Origin: Alistipes sp.
GTDB lineage: Bacteria; Bacteroidota; Bacteroidia; Bacteroidales; Rikenellaceae
Direction: 5' to 3'
Length of the DNA stretch: 21,733 nucleotides
Assembly (NCBI GenBank): GCA_020026435.1
Contig: JAHHQK010000037.1
Coordinates: 1-21,733, forward strand
Every line of letters begins with the position of its first letter. Position 1 is the stretch's first letter. A program made the translations under genes and the position numbers. Under the pieces are notes generated by a model. It searched no databases and was not told where the DNA came from. It worked only from the letters and a program-made list of their open reading frames with translations. This document shows positions 1-9,220 of this stretch, one piece after another.

Positions 1-605
1 CGGCATCTGCCGTTTGCAAATTTAACGAAAAGTGCACAGAATCAAAAAGTTTCGACAACCATTATTTGCTCTGTCATACAGGAAATTATATTTTTGCACA
101 GAAAAATGAAGATATAAATTTCCACCTGTTTTTTTAAATTGTTCTTTTGGAGATATTTACAGGTCAAAACTTCGCCGCCGTCAATTCCGGTCCGATACCC
201 TCCACACCACACCCCGACAAATTCCGCATCACCCGCCCCACCCTTCCTCCACCCCGTTTTCGGACATCGAGCCTCAAATTGCGGAAATTCTAAATCTTCC
301 GCCCCTTATCCTGCATCATTTTTCCAGTCTTACTTTCCGCCTGTTCCACTCCGTTCACCTCCGCATCTCTGGCTGCTCGCCCGGCTTTCCGACCCGCCAC
401 TTCACTCCCCCTTTCCCGCAGGCAGGATCTCCTTCCGACCCATACCCAATGTATAATATAGTCCTCCGAATAACGCTCTTTCCAAATAAAAACCGACCGC
501 CGATTTTCACTTTTTTTAACCTTTTGATAAATTAATGCACCCGAGAAGACGTTATATCCGATTTTTTATCTAATTTTATATTCCAAATTCAAGATCTAAA
601 GAATT
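1..605. other. Upstream intergenic region, no supported gene
   Basis: No convincing gene lies here. The first 150 bases are A/T-rich and include a possible leftward promoter at 17-46. From about 170 to 440 the plus strand is very C-rich and G-poor: in 181-240 I count about 30 C and 6 G. The last 150 bases before the kinase are A/T-rich again. A 105-codon open frame at 139-456 is rich in Pro, Ser and Arg with no domain-like pattern and is probably chance. No clear TAnnTTTG box was found close to the kinase start. Confidence 0.6.
17..46 (-). promoter_or_regulatory. Possible Bacteroidetes promoter reading off the left edge
   Basis: On the minus strand TAAATTTG (plus 17-24) fits the -7 box TAnnTTTG. 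TTTG (plus 43-46) lies 18 nt upstream of it, close to the expected -33 spacing. It would start a transcript leaving the window leftwards. The gene it might serve is not visible, so this rests on motif match alone. Confidence 0.35.
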
Positions 606-2270
606 ATGGTAAAAATATTCTGTGTAAACACCCAGACCAGCAAGACATTCCCCGAAGGAACGACCTTGATGGAAATGCTCCCCGAGTTCAAATTCGACCA
701 ACCCTACCCTATCCTTTCGGCCAAAGTCAACAACGTCAGCCAGGGATTGAAATACCGCGCCTTCAACAGTCGCCAGGTCGAATTTCTGGACTACCGCACC
801 TACCTCGGGCGCAGCGTCTACAGCAATTCGCTCTGCTTTCTGCTGACCAAGGCGTCCTCCGATGTCTTTCCCCGGGCCAGGGTCACCATCCGCCGCCCGA
901 TCTCCAAGGGCTACTTCTGCTCGATCGACAAGGGTGACGGCACAGAATTCACCCAGGCCGATCTCGACCTGCTCCGCGCACGCATGACCCGGATCGTCGA
1001 GGAGAATCTCCCGTTCCGCCGCTGGGAAGTGCGCCTGGAGGAAGCCATCGACCTGTTCCAAAAACGGGGACAGGACGACACGGTGAAACTACTCAAGACC
1101 TCCAACGACGTCTATGTCAACTACTACACCCTGGGCGACACTCCCGACTATTACTTCGATGTGCTGCTTTCGAGTACGGGCTACATCAAGGTGTGGGACC
1201 TTTCGATGTACCGCGGAGGCCTGCTCCTCAGAATACCCGACCGCCACAAACCCCAGCAACTGGCCCCCTTCAACGAACAGCCCAAGACCTTCGAGATCTT
1301 CTCCGAAAGCCTGCGCTGGAACAAGATCATGGGACTGGAGAATGTCGGCGACGTCAACCTGGCGTGTGACCGCGGCGAGGCGTCCGACCTGATCAAGGTG
1401 GCGGAGGCCCTGCAGGAGAAGAAGATCGTGCAGATCGCCGAGGAGATCGATCGCCGCGTGCATCTGCCCGAGCCCGTGCGCATCGTCCTGATCACGGGAC
1501 CGAGCAGCAGCGGCAAGTCCACGTTCTGCAAGCGTCTGAGCATCCAGCTCAAGGCATGCGGTCTGCATCCCGTGTCGTTCTCTACGGACGACTACTTCGT
1601 GAACCGCCTCGACACCCCGAAGCTCCCCGACGGGTCCTACGATTTCGACAACTTCGACACCGTGGACCACGAATACCTCCAGAATGACATCATCCGCCTG
1701 CTCAAGGGCGAGGAGGTCGAGGTACCGGAGTACAACTTCGTGACGGGTATCCGCGAGATGAACGGCAAGAAACTCAAGCTGGAGGAGGGCATGGTGCTGC
1801 TCGTGGAGGGAATCCACGCGCTGAACCCCAAGCTCACCGACCGTGTGCCGGCCGAGTCGAAATACAAGATCTTCATCAACACTATCACGAGCATCTCGCT
1901 CGACAACCACAACTGCATCCCCACGAGCGACAACCGTCTCCTGCGCCGCATCATGCGCGACTTCAACAAGGGGGCGTTCACGGCCCGGGAATCGATCTCC
2001 AACTGGCCCAACGTAAGGCGTGCGGAAGTCAAGTGGATCTACTCCTTCCAGGAGAATGCCGATGTGATGTTCAACTCGACCTATATCCTCGAATTCGCCG
2101 TCCTGAGGGCTCATGCCGAGCGTATTCTGATGACCATTCCCAAGAATTGTCCCGAATACAGCGACGCCCACCGTCTGAAGAAATTCCTCAGCTACTTCAC
2201 GCCCGTCTCGGACAAGGATATTCCGGCAACATCGCTGATCCGCAGTTTTATCGGCGGCAGCAGCCTCTAA
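606..2270 (+). CDS. Nucleoside (uridine) kinase with TGS/threonyl-tRNA-synthetase-like N-terminus
   Basis: 554 aa, cytoplasmic. The C-terminal half (about 290-500) is a P-loop uridine kinase-type domain: Walker A GPSSSGKST at 298-306, followed by FSTDDYF, a usual nucleoside-kinase signature. It would phosphorylate a nucleoside such as uridine or cytidine using NTP for pyrimidine salvage. The N-terminal half starts like a TGS domain (1-65) and continues with a region resembling the editing-like part of threonyl-tRNA synthetase (about 70-240). This fused layout and length are usual for Bacteroidetes proteins annotated 'nucleoside kinase'. ATG 606 gives the complete TGS start. It stands alone, with a terminator 38 bp downstream. 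Substrate preference and the role of the N-terminal part cannot be read from sequence. Confidence 0.88.
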   Translation: MVKIFCVNTQTSKTFPEGTTLMEMLPEFKFDQPYPILSAKVNNVSQGLKYRAFNSRQVEFLDYRTYLGRSVYSNSLCFLLTKASSDVFPRARVTIRRPISKGYFCSIDKGDGTEFTQADLDLLRARMTRIVEENLPFRRWEVRLEEAIDLFQKRGQDDTVKLLKTSNDVYVNYYTLGDTPDYYFDVLLSSTGYIKVWDLSMYRGGLLLRIPDRHKPQQLAPFNEQPKTFEIFSESLRWNKIMGLENVGDVNLACDRGEASDLIKVAEALQEKKIVQIAEEIDRRVHLPEPVRIVLITGPSSSGKSTFCKRLSIQLKACGLHPVSFSTDDYFVNRLDTPKLPDGSYDFDNFDTVDHEYLQNDIIRLLKGEEVEVPEYNFVTGIREMNGKKLKLEEGMVLLVEGIHALNPKLTDRVPAESKYKIFINTITSISLDNHNCIPTSDNRLLRRIMRDFNKGAFTARESISNWPNVRRAEVKWIYSFQENADVMFNSTYILEFAVLRAHAERILMTIPKNCPEYSDAHRLKKFLSYFTPVSDKDIPATSLIRSFIGGSSL

Positions 2271-2307
2271 TCCGAAGTACGGATACGATACAAGGCCCTA
2301 TTCACTC

Positions 2308-2352
2308 AAAAAGGATGACTCCCCGTAAATCAGGGTGTCATCCTTTTGTTTT
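2308..2352 (+). terminator. Rho-independent terminator after the nucleoside kinase
   Basis: An 11-bp stem, AAAAGGATGAC (2309-2319) with GTCATCCTTTT (2337-2347), is continued inside by CCC/GGG after a T-T mismatch. TTTTGTTTT runs to about 2352. It could also work on the minus strand because of the A-run on its left side. The remaining 2353-2514 holds no gene I can support. Confidence 0.85.
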
Positions 2353-2514
2353 AAGTTCGGGCGGGCAGGTACATCGTTTCGGACCGCCTTTCCCTTTCCT
2401 CTCGCCAACGCCAATAGTACAGGATCAGCACATTCCGGCCGAAGGACAACAGCCTAGGCCCTCGATCTTCACTCGGTCAGCGCACAACACCCCAAAATTT
2501 CACTTCCCAAAGCA

Positions 2515-2548
2515 CAAAAAAAGGCAGGACAACCAAAGTTGCCCTGCC
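2515..2548 (-). terminator. Rho-independent terminator of the leftward GAG operon
   Basis: Read on the minus strand, GGCAGGGCAA (plus 2539-2548) pairs with TTGTCCTGCC (plus 2523-2532) through one G-U wobble. A run of eight T follows (plus 2515-2522). It lies 26 bp past the stop of the last gene of the operon. Confidence 0.85.
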
Positions 2549-2574
2549 CGTTTCAAAACGGAATCCGGAATAGA

Positions 2575-4902
2575 TTACTTAAACCAAAGTTTCGTTGCGT
2601 AGTCGGCACCGGCACCGTTGGTCACCACCGCCGTGTTGATCGGGAAGTAACCGCGGGTAATGTCGACCGACTGGATGGGGTTGCGCTCGGGAGCCATATT
2701 GCCGTCGCAGAGGATCGCCAGATCCAGGCCCTCGAATTTTACCTTGTTGTTACTGTGGATCAGTTTCACGGCATCGGTATTCTCGGCCGCATGACCCAGC
2801 ATGTAGACATAATTGTTCGCAACCGACGAAATACCTGCATCATAGGTGTTGTCATATATACAAACCATATAGGTGGATTTCTCGGAAGAGGGAACCTTCG
2901 TGTAATCGGTGTAAATGACGTTTTCCTCCATGACAATACCGCGTCCCATGGCCGAACGCGTCAGCACGTTGGGCTGATAGATGTTGTAGAGGGTGTTGCC
3001 CTTGACGGTCACCGTCACGTTCCGGGTCTGATACTGCTCCGAGTGACCCGTATTGATGATGTGGGCCTTCACCATCACATCGCCATAGATCACACAACGC
3101 GTCACCTTCATGGCATCCATACCCTCGTAACCGACCTCTTTCCTGGTCGACGAGATGGCATAGACCGAAGGCTGGGCGGCCTTCTCGTTGTAGCGGATGA
3201 TCGAGTTGTCGACCACAACTTGCGAGAAGCAGGCTTTCGGGTTACCGTCGTAGACCACATAGCGGCCCTTGTCCTTACCCATGTCGATCGTACAATCCTG
3301 CAGGTGTACCGAAGTATTCTTCATCTTGGCGTTGGCGTCGGTGAACATATACGAAACACCCGGACGCACCTCCAGGTGGAGGTTGGCAATCGTCAGATTG
3401 CGGTTGCAACGCAACTCGGGTGTCAGCAGGTGTACCTGTGCCTTTTGGGGAAAACGACCCACGAGGATCATATCGCCCTTCACTCCGGCATTGAGCGAGG
3501 TCATCGTCTCCTCGATCGAGGCCTTGTCGGCCGTCGTGTTGTCGACGAAGACTAAACCGCCCTCCTCGAATACCGCCTTGTTCAGTTCGGAAGCCTTCAG
3601 CAGCCTGGCCTCGGGGTAGATCACATTGCTGATCTTCACCTCGCCCAGCATGAACTCCTTGCCGCTCTTCCAGTCCTCATAGTAATCCTGGTCCGAGACA
3701 ACGGGAGCCGCCGCCGTACGAGCCTTCACAACCACCAATCCGCTGTTGACATCGCCCTGCAAGGCCACCACATAGAGCGCATACTCCGTCTCGGCCTCAA
3801 GATCGTTGATCGTCAACACGTTGCCGGCACCTACCGTACCGTTGGCAATGACCTCATCGACCGAAGGTTCGGTCCGAGCGGCTGCCTGTATCAGGTATTT
3901 CCACAGATCGGCGTTCTGCACCGTCACATCGAACGAAAGGCTCGAATGCGTCGGGAGAATCGTCTCCGAAAGTACGACATTGACCGTCGGAGTCGTGATC
4001 TCGCCTCCGCCCAAAGCCACCTGGATCTTGGCGATGGTCGAGAAACCGTTCTTGGCAACGGCCAGCACGGCTACATCCGTCGACGAGTCGGCCGTTGCAC
4101 GCGAAGCGACCGTGGGAGCCGTCACCGCCAGGGTGGCATTCTCGCCCACGACCTTCAGCGTGGCCTTCCAGCCCTCGGGAGCAGTCACCATGGTCTGATC
4201 CACACCCAGCATTTTGACCGTATATTCACGCGTCTGACCCAGCGTAAAGGTCTGCACGCCGGCCGCAGGGAGTTCGATCTGGCAGAGGAAATCCGAAATG
4301 ATGGGCACGACCAACTCCTGGCCGTTCTTCATCACGATCACCAGGCGGTCGGACTCGACACGCACATCCTCAAAGAATTTATCGGTCACGGTACCCGAAC
4401 CCACAGCCTTCACCTTGTTTCCGGCCGTATCGAGTACATAATCCCAGGTCTTGCCGTCATAGCTCACCTGCCAGAATCCGGTCTCGGCCTCGATGCGGAA
4501 CCGGGGCGACTGACCGTCGGCCACCGAAGCCTTCACACCCAGGTCGATCCACGTCTGTCCGTTGTCAACCGAATACTGCCATGTGCCGTCGGCCGAAATA
4601 CCGATCTGGGGGATCACCGCCTCGGCGGCACTGCCCTGCACCAGTTCGATCACCTCACCGTTGCTCAACGTGATGACATATTTGTCACCCACCTTCTCGA
4701 CCTTGTTGATCGTGGCCCCCTCCTTATAGAGTTCCGCCAGCGACTCGATCGTCGTATTGATCTCGGCCACCTTGCTCTCCAACTGAGCCACCCGATCCTT
4801 CAGGGAATCGATCTCCGACCACAGATCGTCGTTATCGTCGTCGCAGGCCGCAAGGAACAGAGGAGTCAGCGCCACGGCGAACATCATCAAAAACTTTTTC
4901 AT
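2575..4902 (-). CDS. Surface lipoprotein: DUF4988 + FN3-like + beta-helix-like domain (candidate GAG-binding protein)
   Basis: 775 aa, last gene of the leftward operon, 17 bp after the PL29-like gene. It has a lipoprotein signal with lipobox LAAC (Cys20) followed by DDDNDD, an acidic stretch like the Bacteroidetes surface export signal, so it is probably exposed outside the outer membrane. Residues 25-60 form a short coiled-coil-like helix. About 60-205 resembles DUF4988, including two Trp-containing units (SADGTWQYSVDNGQTW and a second near 143-153). About 210-300 is a beta-sandwich-like linker, 305-397 is FN3-like, and 400-775 has repeating short strands typical of a right-handed beta-helix. 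No catalytic motif is recognised. By position and architecture it may be the surface glycan-binding partner of the lyase; a second lyase cannot be excluded. Confidence 0.75.
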   Translation of the reverse strand: MKKFLMMFAVALTPLFLAACDDDNDDLWSEIDSLKDRVAQLESKVAEINTTIESLAELYKEGATINKVEKVGDKYVITLSNGEVIELVQGSAAEAVIPQIGISADGTWQYSVDNGQTWIDLGVKASVADGQSPRFRIEAETGFWQVSYDGKTWDYVLDTAGNKVKAVGSGTVTDKFFEDVRVESDRLVIVMKNGQELVVPIISDFLCQIELPAAGVQTFTLGQTREYTVKMLGVDQTMVTAPEGWKATLKVVGENATLAVTAPTVASRATADSSTDVAVLAVAKNGFSTIAKIQVALGGGEITTPTVNVVLSETILPTHSSLSFDVTVQNADLWKYLIQAAARTEPSVDEVIANGTVGAGNVLTINDLEAETEYALYVVALQGDVNSGLVVVKARTAAAPVVSDQDYYEDWKSGKEFMLGEVKISNVIYPEARLLKASELNKAVFEEGGLVFVDNTTADKASIEETMTSLNAGVKGDMILVGRFPQKAQVHLLTPELRCNRNLTIANLHLEVRPGVSYMFTDANAKMKNTSVHLQDCTIDMGKDKGRYVVYDGNPKACFSQVVVDNSIIRYNEKAAQPSVYAISSTRKEVGYEGMDAMKVTRCVIYGDVMVKAHIINTGHSEQYQTRNVTVTVKGNTLYNIYQPNVLTRSAMGRGIVMEENVIYTDYTKVPSSEKSTYMVCIYDNTYDAGISSVANNYVYMLGHAAENTDAVKLIHSNNKVKFEGLDLAILCDGNMAPERNPIQSVDITRGYFPINTAVVTNGAGADYATKLWFK

Positions 4903-4919
4903 AAATATCTTTTGTGTTA

Positions 4920-7517
4920 TTATTTCAAAGCATTAAGCCATGCGGGAACATAACCCAGACGGGCCTCCAGCTGAGCCTCGAAGAGCGACTGCGGATAGAC
5001 CGCCTCGCCCTGCTTCTCGATATATTTGAGCTGCGTGGGGTCGAACTCCAACGAGGAAGCCGCACCGTGCATACCGACGATGATCGGCGGCAGGTTCTTC
5101 CAGTAGTACTCGCCCTCGGCACGCGACATCCACCACTTGAAGGGGATGTTGTTCGTGAAGTATGTGAGACTCGTAGCGTCGAAGTTCCAAAAGGTCATGT
5201 CGGCCAGGTGGTTGGGAACATTCTCCATGGCACCGCCGAAACGCGACTGCGTGAATCCGCCCCGGCAGCGGTCGATCAGCGTGGCACGCGGCTGACGCGA
5301 ATGCGACTCGAAGAAGCTGTCGATGCCCCACACATTGTTCCACAGCACGGTACCCAGTGCCGTATTCGACACACCCGAGGCGTGGTACTGGCCCACGTTG
5401 TCCATCATGGCACCCTCCTGCGGCGAGTGGTCGGCCACCAGACCACGGCCGTTTTCCAGCACCTTGCCGATGAAGATGCGCGACGACGAAGCCGCACGCA
5501 CACCCGAGTGACCGCGCACGCCCGTGATGTTGATGTCATAGGCCGAACAGTTGGCACTGAACGAGATGGAGGCTGCCTCGCTGATGTTGACGAAGTCCAC
5601 GCGGCGCAGCCACGAGTTCGTCAGACGCATCATCTGCAAGGGTTTGTAGGCACCGTCGTCAAACCACGACGAGTGGTGGACAAAGTTCGGATTGGCGTGG
5701 CCCTCGAACGTAAGGTCCTCGACACCCACATTTTCGTAATGGGGATATTTCTGAATGGTCCATCTCCAGCGGGGATCCACCGCGTGCATGATCGGCTCGT
5801 GGAAGATCAGCGTATTGCCATTGACGGCCTTGACCTGGTGGAAATCCTCGACGATGACACCGTCCTTGATCAGGTGTTTCATCTGCGGCTCCACGGCAAA
5901 GGGGGACAGCTCCTCGGCAATCAGCTCCGGATCGTTGTTCTTCAGGTAGAGGCACACCCAGTCACCGGCCGAGATTCCGGCCGTCGTCGACACCGACACG
6001 GCAAACGAACCCTTGGCGGCACCGCCCGTCACATCGGCGAGTTTCGTGGTCAGATGGCTCGAATTGTGCTTGATGTTGATCATCGTCGGCGACGAATACA
6101 TCACCTTGGGGGTCTGCGGCAGGTTGGGCGTATCCATCACCAGCGTGGTCTTGCCACGACCCGCGCCCTTGATCACCAGGTTGCCGCCGCGAATGAAGAT
6201 CTCATGGCTGGCGTTGTTACCCTTCGAGTCGAAGATCGTCGCCTCGGGGCCTCCGTCGGCCGTATTGTCGTCGTCGTTGTGGAGGATGAAGCGGCCCTCG
6301 GGAAAGTAGATCACCGCACGCGCATTGGCATTGGCCTGGTTCTTGCCCGCGGGAGTCGTACCCGAAAGTTTCAGCTCATAGAGCAGCTTCTCCAAAGCCT
6401 CGCGCGACGAGGTCTTGCCCGTGGGGTCGGCTCCGTAGTCGCAGACGTTGTAGACCGCATAACCCCAGTCCATTCCGTCGGCGGGGGCCTCCTCGGCGTG
6501 TTTATATCCGGCGTAGGAGTAGTCCAGCAGGACATTGTCCGAGGCTCCGGTCTTGAACTTGCGCCAAGCCTCGCAACCCAGCTCTTCAACGGGCTTGTTG
6601 ATCAGTGTAGCCTTCACGACGGCCTTTTTCAGATAACCCTTCTCCGAGACGACCACCACCTCGATCTCCACCGGGGACTCCTCCTCGGAAAATGTCGCGG
6701 GAGCAGTCACCGTAAGCTCGGTCTCGCCCAGGACGGCTTTCCAGCCCTTCGGGGCCTTGATCATGGCCTCCTTGATGGCCGTCTGCTTCACCTCGAAGCG
6801 GCGCACCTCGCCCAGGAGGAAGTTCTCACCCTCGGCCAGGGCCTTGATCTCGATACCAAACGTATCCTCTACGGGCAGAGTCAGCGTCTGACCCGTCAAC
6901 AATTCGATCTTGAGCTGGTGGTTCTTTTCGTCGTAGGTCACCGACCGGAAGAAACCACTGTATTCGATTTCGCCCTTGTCGCCAAAGGCCGTGACGGGTT
7001 TTCCGTCGACCAGGATTCGGTTATAGGTGTTGCCGCCATCGACACTCACCTCCCAGAATCCGTTTGCATCGACCCGTACCAGAGGAGTCACCCCCTCGGT
7101 GGCATGCTCCCCGCTGTCATTCGTGGGATAGGCCGACACGGGTTTGCCGTCGACGATCAGACGTTGGAACTCGCCCTCACCGACACGGTATATCCAATAC
7201 CCATCGGCATCGATACCCAACACGGGCACCTGAGCCGGGACTTTGCCGCCCAGGGTGATCTCGATCTTCGTACCGTCGCTCAATTCGAGAACATAGCCCT
7301 TGTCCGTAGGGGTCGTACCCACGATCACGGTCTTGGAATCGAGCAGGCGCTTCAGTGCGCTGATGTCCTCATTAAGGTCCTTGACGACCGTGTTTTGCAG
7401 TTGCTCCACACGGTCGTTCAACGAACCCAGTTCCGAGAGAAGATCATCCCTGTCGTCATTACATGATTGCAGCGCAAAACAGAAAACCGCCGCAACACAT
7501 AAAAGGATTTTATTCAT
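4920..7517 (-). CDS. Surface lipoprotein with DUF4988 and beta-helix; probable PL29-type glycosaminoglycan lyase
   Basis: 865 aa. The signal ends in LQSC (Cys19) followed by NDDRDD, a likely surface-export signal. Residues 22-60 look coiled-coil. About 60-215 is DUF4988-like and contains an internal repeat (105-130 and 149-177, both ending in VDGKPV and then S/T-A). From about 325 a large beta-helix domain begins, with NVCDYGADPTGKTSS (357-371) and VIYFPEGRF (402-410), patterns shared with pectate-lyase-like proteins; the C-terminus looks like DUF4955. From memory, this architecture matches BT3328 of Bacteroides thetaiotaomicron, founding member of family PL29, an extracellular endolyase on dermatan/chondroitin sulfate and hyaluronan. 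The neighbours (sulfatase, GH88, PL8) support the same substrate. Assignment to PL29 rather than another beta-helix family is inference; I cannot name the catalytic residues. Confidence 0.68.
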   Translation of the reverse strand: MNKILLCVAAVFCFALQSCNDDRDDLLSELGSLNDRVEQLQNTVVKDLNEDISALKRLLDSKTVIVGTTPTDKGYVLELSDGTKIEITLGGKVPAQVPVLGIDADGYWIYRVGEGEFQRLIVDGKPVSAYPTNDSGEHATEGVTPLVRVDANGFWEVSVDGGNTYNRILVDGKPVTAFGDKGEIEYSGFFRSVTYDEKNHQLKIELLTGQTLTLPVEDTFGIEIKALAEGENFLLGEVRRFEVKQTAIKEAMIKAPKGWKAVLGETELTVTAPATFSEEESPVEIEVVVVSEKGYLKKAVVKATLINKPVEELGCEAWRKFKTGASDNVLLDYSYAGYKHAEEAPADGMDWGYAVYNVCDYGADPTGKTSSREALEKLLYELKLSGTTPAGKNQANANARAVIYFPEGRFILHNDDDNTADGGPEATIFDSKGNNASHEIFIRGGNLVIKGAGRGKTTLVMDTPNLPQTPKVMYSSPTMINIKHNSSHLTTKLADVTGGAAKGSFAVSVSTTAGISAGDWVCLYLKNNDPELIAEELSPFAVEPQMKHLIKDGVIVEDFHQVKAVNGNTLIFHEPIMHAVDPRWRWTIQKYPHYENVGVEDLTFEGHANPNFVHHSSWFDDGAYKPLQMMRLTNSWLRRVDFVNISEAASISFSANCSAYDINITGVRGHSGVRAASSSRIFIGKVLENGRGLVADHSPQEGAMMDNVGQYHASGVSNTALGTVLWNNVWGIDSFFESHSRQPRATLIDRCRGGFTQSRFGGAMENVPNHLADMTFWNFDATSLTYFTNNIPFKWWMSRAEGEYYWKNLPPIIVGMHGAASSLEFDPTQLKYIEKQGEAVYPQSLFEAQLEARLGYVPAWLNALK

Positions 7518-7537
7518 TACAGATCTTCTTTATTGAT

Positions 7538-9076
7538 TTACAAGGCGTCGTAGGGAACGACATCGCTCAGGATGCGCTCACGATACCAAATGTCGTTCGT
7601 GTCGTGCAGCTGCACGGCCAACTCGTGGCACAGTTCCTTGAAGAGGGCCTCGTTCTGCTTGGGATCCAGCGGATTCATCTGGTAGGGATCCTCCACATTG
7701 TCGAGAATCTTCACGGTATTGAGCTTGCCGTCGCGCGTCACGGTCAGCTCCATCGAGTAGCGGGCGGTCTTCACACCTCGAGCCACGGGGAAGAAGTTGA
7801 TCACCTCGCCATCCTCCTTGCAGTCGCCGTTGACGTTACGCATATAGATGGCCGACTTCGGACGCTCGGGCTGATCGGCGGCCTGCGTGAAGATCTTCGA
7901 GTAGTCGCGGCCCTCGACGCTCGCGGGGATACGATCCGACAGACCGGCCAGACCCAGCAGCGTAGGCATGATGTCGGGCGTGGAGATCATCAGATCGTCC
8001 ACACGGTGCTTCAGATGACCCGGGTAGCGGACGATGAAGGGGATGTTGAGCGATTCGCGCCAGATGGTGTTCTTCGGCTCGGTGATACCCTGGCTGCACA
8101 TCGTCTCGCCGTGGTCCGATGCGAACACGACGATCGTGTTCTCCTTCAGACCGGCCTTCTCCAAAGCATCCATCAGACGGCCGAACTCGCGATCGATACC
8201 GCTCACGTTGGCAAAGTAGTAGCGGGCGCTGCGGGCCTTGGCCATCGTGGTGTCGGCATTGGGGCGCACGAGCAGCTCGCCGTCGCTCTTGTCCTTATAC
8301 AGGGCCAGACCCTCCAGGTCGCAGTCCTTCTCCGACTGGTAGGGCGAGTGGGGCGGGTTCATGCCAATCATCATGAAGAAAGGTTTGTCCGTGTCACGCA
8401 CATTGCCCTTGTTCTCGATATACTCGATGGCCTTCGTCACCTCGTGCTTCACCGACCACTCGTCGATGTCGTGGCGGTTGCCGTCGTTGTCCCAGTAGTG
8501 GGGATGTTTATGGACGTCGAACGTACCGTAGGAGTACCAGTAGTTAAAGCCGTGGCGACGCTCTTTGGGGGTGTAGGCATCCCACTCGGGCATACGGTTG
8601 CCGACATAGGTACCGGGGTTCTGGGGGTTGTTGCGCGTCGGGGCATCGACGTGGAGTTTGCCCAGATAGGCGCAATCGTAGCCGGCAGCGCTGAACACAT
8701 CGCTCACACACTCGGCATCCTCACGCAAGGAACTGAACGAACGCTCCGACATACAGTTCAGCACCACGCCGTTGCGCTCGGGGTACATACCCGAAAGCAG
8801 CATGCCGCGGTGGGGGCTGCTGACCGGGAAGTTACTTACGGCATCGCTCAGGACGACCGACTCGCCGGCAAAACGGTCCAGGTTGGGCGTAATGACCGGG
8901 TCACCGCACCAGTTGACCTGCGAGGCGTACTCGGGATCATTCCAGAAACCGAACGAGCAGTTGCGGTACTGATCCGGGAAGACATAGATGACATTGGGAC
9001 GCTCGGGGGCAGCCGTCTGGCCGCAGGCCGAGAATACAAGCCCCGTAAGCGGTAAGATATTCTTAGCGTTGATCAT
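7538..9076 (-). CDS. S1-type sulfatase (formylglycine, Ser-type), likely acting on chondroitin sulfate
   Basis: 512 aa. N-terminal signal with a possible lipobox (SAC, Cys18) but no acidic run after it, so periplasmic location is likely. The core is the alkaline-phosphatase-like sulfatase fold: PNVIYVFPDQ at 27-36 (Asp35 a probable Ca ligand), the S-x-P-x-R motif SSPHR at 86-90 with Ser86 as the residue to be converted to formylglycine (anaerobic maturase type), GKLH at 138-141, and FASDHGE at 317-323 (Asp320, His321). Length fits the family. It lies 20 bp upstream of the PL29-like gene. The GH88-sulfatase adjacency resembles, from memory, BT3348-BT3349 of B. thetaiotaomicron, where BT3349 is a chondroitin 4-O-sulfatase. 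The exact sulfate position here is unproven. Confidence 0.85.
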   Translation of the reverse strand: MINAKNILPLTGLVFSACGQTAAPERPNVIYVFPDQYRNCSFGFWNDPEYASQVNWCGDPVITPNLDRFAGESVVLSDAVSNFPVSSPHRGMLLSGMYPERNGVVLNCMSERSFSSLREDAECVSDVFSAAGYDCAYLGKLHVDAPTRNNPQNPGTYVGNRMPEWDAYTPKERRHGFNYWYSYGTFDVHKHPHYWDNDGNRHDIDEWSVKHEVTKAIEYIENKGNVRDTDKPFFMMIGMNPPHSPYQSEKDCDLEGLALYKDKSDGELLVRPNADTTMAKARSARYYFANVSGIDREFGRLMDALEKAGLKENTIVVFASDHGETMCSQGITEPKNTIWRESLNIPFIVRYPGHLKHRVDDLMISTPDIMPTLLGLAGLSDRIPASVEGRDYSKIFTQAADQPERPKSAIYMRNVNGDCKEDGEVINFFPVARGVKTARYSMELTVTRDGKLNTVKILDNVEDPYQMNPLDPKQNEALFKELCHELAVQLHDTNDIWYRERILSDVVPYDAL

Positions 9077-9120
9077 GGTAATAGTAGAATTATATATTTC
9101 AGTTAGTTTTTTATTTCGGA

Positions 9121-9199
9121 GCCCCGCCTCTTGACGGGAACCGTGTCTTTTTCGGGGGACAATCCCGGATCCGTTTTCACGGAACCGGGATTGGCGGGG
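9121..9199 (-). other. Branched hairpin between GH88 and sulfatase genes
   Basis: The 144-bp gap between these genes holds nested inverted repeats: outer CCCCGCC (9122-9128) with GGCGGGG (9193-9199), inner AATCCCGG (9161-9168) with CCGGGATT (9185-9192), and an innermost CCG/CGG. No T-run follows on the minus strand, so a simple terminator is unlikely. It may be an RNA processing or stability element separating expression of the two genes. Confidence 0.5.
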
Positions 9200-9220
9200 T
9201 GGAACTTCTTATGTCATCGT

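Noticed and set aside
139..456. 105-codon open frame upstream of the kinase
   Set aside because: Pro/Ser/Arg-rich product from a C-rich stretch, no domain pattern, no promoter or ribosome-binding context.
2033..2602. 189-codon frame starting inside the kinase and running past its end
   Set aside because: Overlaps the kinase out of frame and reads through the terminator at 2308-2352.
4914..7466. 850-codon open frame on the plus strand opposite the PL29-like gene
   Set aside because: Antisense shadow in G/C-rich DNA. His/Arg/Val-rich product without motifs, while the minus strand has signal peptide, domains and operon spacing.
7463..9055. 530-codon open frame opposite the sulfatase
   Set aside because: Shadow of the sulfatase coding strand; low-complexity Val/Gly/His product.
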